Both the position numbers and the translations under genes were made by a program. Shown here piece by piece: positions 61,923 to 64,000 of a stretch of 64,000 nt of DNA (positions within the stretch are counted from its first letter, which is position 1; every line of letters begins with the position of its first letter). Location: the NCBI GenBank assembly GCA_003993805.1, contig RSEF01000003.1, forward strand, positions 43,268,050 to 43,332,049, read 5' to 3'. This DNA comes from Himantopus leucocephalus. Taxonomy: Eukaryota; Chordata; Aves; Charadriiformes; Recurvirostridae. The notes under the pieces were generated by a model that was given only the letters and a program-made list of their open reading frames with translations, searched no databases and was not told the origin of the DNA.

Positions 61923-64000
61923 GTAAGAAAGAGTTTCAAAGGCAATCGCTACCTGATGTGAAATTTATAGCAGGTATCAGCTCTGTACCATGTGTGGGGA
62001 GTGCTGTGTGTCCCAGAAGGGGGTTCCCAATAGCTGGTAGGCTGGACAGGGGATGCCTTCAGGACCCTCTGAGTTTCAGGTGTAGCTGGCTAATTGCTAT
62101 GCAGAACTGGTTAGCTGAGATGGCTTTCCTAGAAGTAACCCTGTGAGCTTTAAGAAATGCATCTCAATTAATGGACAAACTAAGTTCCTGGGAGCAAAGG
62201 AGTTATCTCCATGTTTCTTTGACATGCTCGTTACCTTAGGCAGTACAGTAAAGAGGAAGCTGAAGGTCACTGAAAAGAAAGGAAGTTTCAATCTGAAACA
62301 GTTTCTTTTGTCACTCTGAAATTAAGGCATTTTCTCATTACTGGAGCATAAAGCTTCCTGGATTTTCAAATCAGAATATCTGTTATATTTCACTGATGCT
62401 TAGCTTATCTATTATTTTAGATTTTTCTATTAGCAAGTGTGCTTATTGGGGTATAATTGCATTACAGATTGATAGCAGAATGGGACTGTTTCTTGTCCAA
62501 GAACATCGGAAGACTTCCAGCTGCTTTGGGATCATACAGTAGGATTGCTAAGTGCCCTTAGTCAGAGGCACAGATGAAAAACTGGTACCCATCATAGACC
62601 CATTTTTCAAATTTTTTTCTTCCGTTGTAAAAATGTGATGCATGCAATTTTATATAATACAAAATGTGTGAATGAATGACAATTTGTCTGGTTCTATAGT
62701 TTTTTTTTGGGACAACACTTCCCTTTTTCAGCTAGAGGTTCCCAAATTCTTTCAATGGTTTCCTAAATTAACCTTATACTACTACTAGCAAAAATATCTC
62801 TACAGAAAATAAGAAAGGGCACAATACTGAGAAAGAAAATACAAAACATATGGGAAGAGCAACAAGGAAAATAGTTGTGACCTTTTTATTTCTACCAGGC
62901 AAACTTTATGATATATGTTATCTATATTCTATTTTATCAGTGCCTTTGGGACAACTGCCAGTATACTAGCTTAGCCAATTAAGGGAGAAAGCAAAGACTA
63001 CTCCTTGAGCATCATCATGATAGCAAATTTTTCATTTAGCAAGAAATACAGAAGATGGGAAATCCCAGACAGTGGGATTTATACAGAATAACTGGTAAAT
63101 CAACGGCTTGATTCATCACTGCATTGCTTTCATTTCACATTGGAATAGCTCTGTCAAGCTCAACAGATTTCTACAAGCATAAAACCCGGAGAAAGATCTT
63201 GGTGAGTCAAGTGACCGAGACCGATACAATCAATATTTTTTTTGTTAGTGTATTTTTCTTAGTTCATGTAAAATCTTTTCAGATTGTTTTTCTGCCTCAA
63301 GGAAATAATCATTTAGGACTTGATCCTTCCCAAGTACATGTTACGATAAAAGCAAAACAAGGAGCCATGTATTGCAAGCATGTACCAAGTAGATGTATAG
63401 CATTCAAGTCACTCTGCCTGGTAGTGGGCATGAAGACTAAGAAGGAGATGTAAAATTAGCACCTGATCCAAACCCCACTGAAATCAGTGAGTTAGGGAGC
63501 ACAGAGGGTCTCAATTCTTCTGCTGAGTTTTGAGGCTGATGCCTTACAAACAACATGATCACATTCACATGTTGATCCTCAGCTCTGCACCTTCTGCTGT
63601 GCATCATGCAAAGGCTTGGGACACAAATGCTGCCAATCAATGCAGGAGGGTGCTGGTCTGTTTTAATCTAAGACAATTGCCATTTAATAGTTGGGGCCAG
63701 CATCAAATGAAAGGAACAGCCACAATTTTAGAAAGAAATGAAAGTAGCCAACATAGTATATGGATAAAAAGATACCCTGCAAGACTCATTGCATTTTGCT
63801 ACCAACAGTAGACCTTGCCTGGTATCTGCCGACAGTCCCCTTGACTTCCTCAGACAGCACCGTCCAGCTTCCCCCACCATGCTCTGTGAAACCCAAGCCA
63901 TCAGGGACTAACTGGAGACTTGCTTTGACAAGGATCCCAGGGACTGAGCAATGCTTAGGCATCTAAACATTAAGGGAGTGATTCCAGTGCTGAAATACAG
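61923..64000. other. gene-free stretch to the end of the window
   Basis: No gene recognised. The 62300-63100 part is AT-rich with many stops. The 109-codon frame at 63124-63453 has a hydrophobic middle but no family match. 'gcacctgatccaaaccccac' followed by 'tgaaatcagtgag' at about 63459-63490 may be an old sauropsid repeat scrap. Confidence 0.5.

Noticed and set aside
1..64000. CRISPR arrays, tRNA or rRNA genes, operons, phage or plasmid functions
   Set aside because: No regularly spaced repeats, no tRNA B-box in a cloverleaf context, no rRNA sequence and no prokaryotic gene organisation were seen.

Overview
The window reads as vertebrate, almost certainly bird, nuclear DNA with no gene I can recognise. 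The evidence for a bird is the repeat content. There are two CR1 LINE copies with typical avian CR1 sequence, at 21162-21457 and 40190-40426. There is one complete solo LTR of the avian ERVL-like type at 25813-26339. There is also an old, antisense CR1 relic at about 58853-59870, and a scatter of worn MIR/L2-like fragments. Frequent stops in all frames, low CpG in most of the window, and the absence of operons, ribosome-binding sites, tRNAs or rRNAs argue against a prokaryote, plasmid or phage.

Layout. 1-21160 is unannotated intergenic or intronic DNA, with a degenerate pentamer array (3323-3368), a purine tract (6083-6205), a C/T-rich block (10363-10884) and several short MIR-like relics. 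21162-21457 is a CR1 3' end interrupted by a 100-N gap. 21458-25812 is featureless. 25813-26339 is the solo LTR, with a CCAAT box, TATA box and poly(A) signal and an imperfect 5-bp target duplication. 26340-40189 is featureless apart from a MIR-like relic (29921-30010), a G-quadruplex motif (33096-33118) and a pair of palindromes (33711-33749). 40190-40526 is a CR1 reverse-transcriptase fragment that runs into a second 100-N gap. 40527-57450 is mostly featureless. It contains an exon-like segment (40741-40816), two CpG clusters (about 41650-41910 and within 53270-53530) and a GC-rich block at 53000-53760 that carries the longest open frame. 57454-57557 is a MIR/L2-like tail. 58853-59870 is the decayed antisense CR1. 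The rest is featureless except for a second exon-like segment at 61831-61922.

No protein-coding gene can be supported. The longest open frames are 209 codons from an ATG at 53338 (268 if a TTG start is allowed), 175 codons at 30579-31106 on the minus strand, and 173 codons at 10363-10884. All lie in GC-rich or biased sequence, have competing frames on both strands, and show no domain I know. The likely setting is a gene-poor intergenic region or a very large intron. I found no convincing new biological system. The most useful leads are the promoter-competent solo LTR, two segments with good splice signals at both ends, and two assembly gaps that both fall inside CR1 copies.
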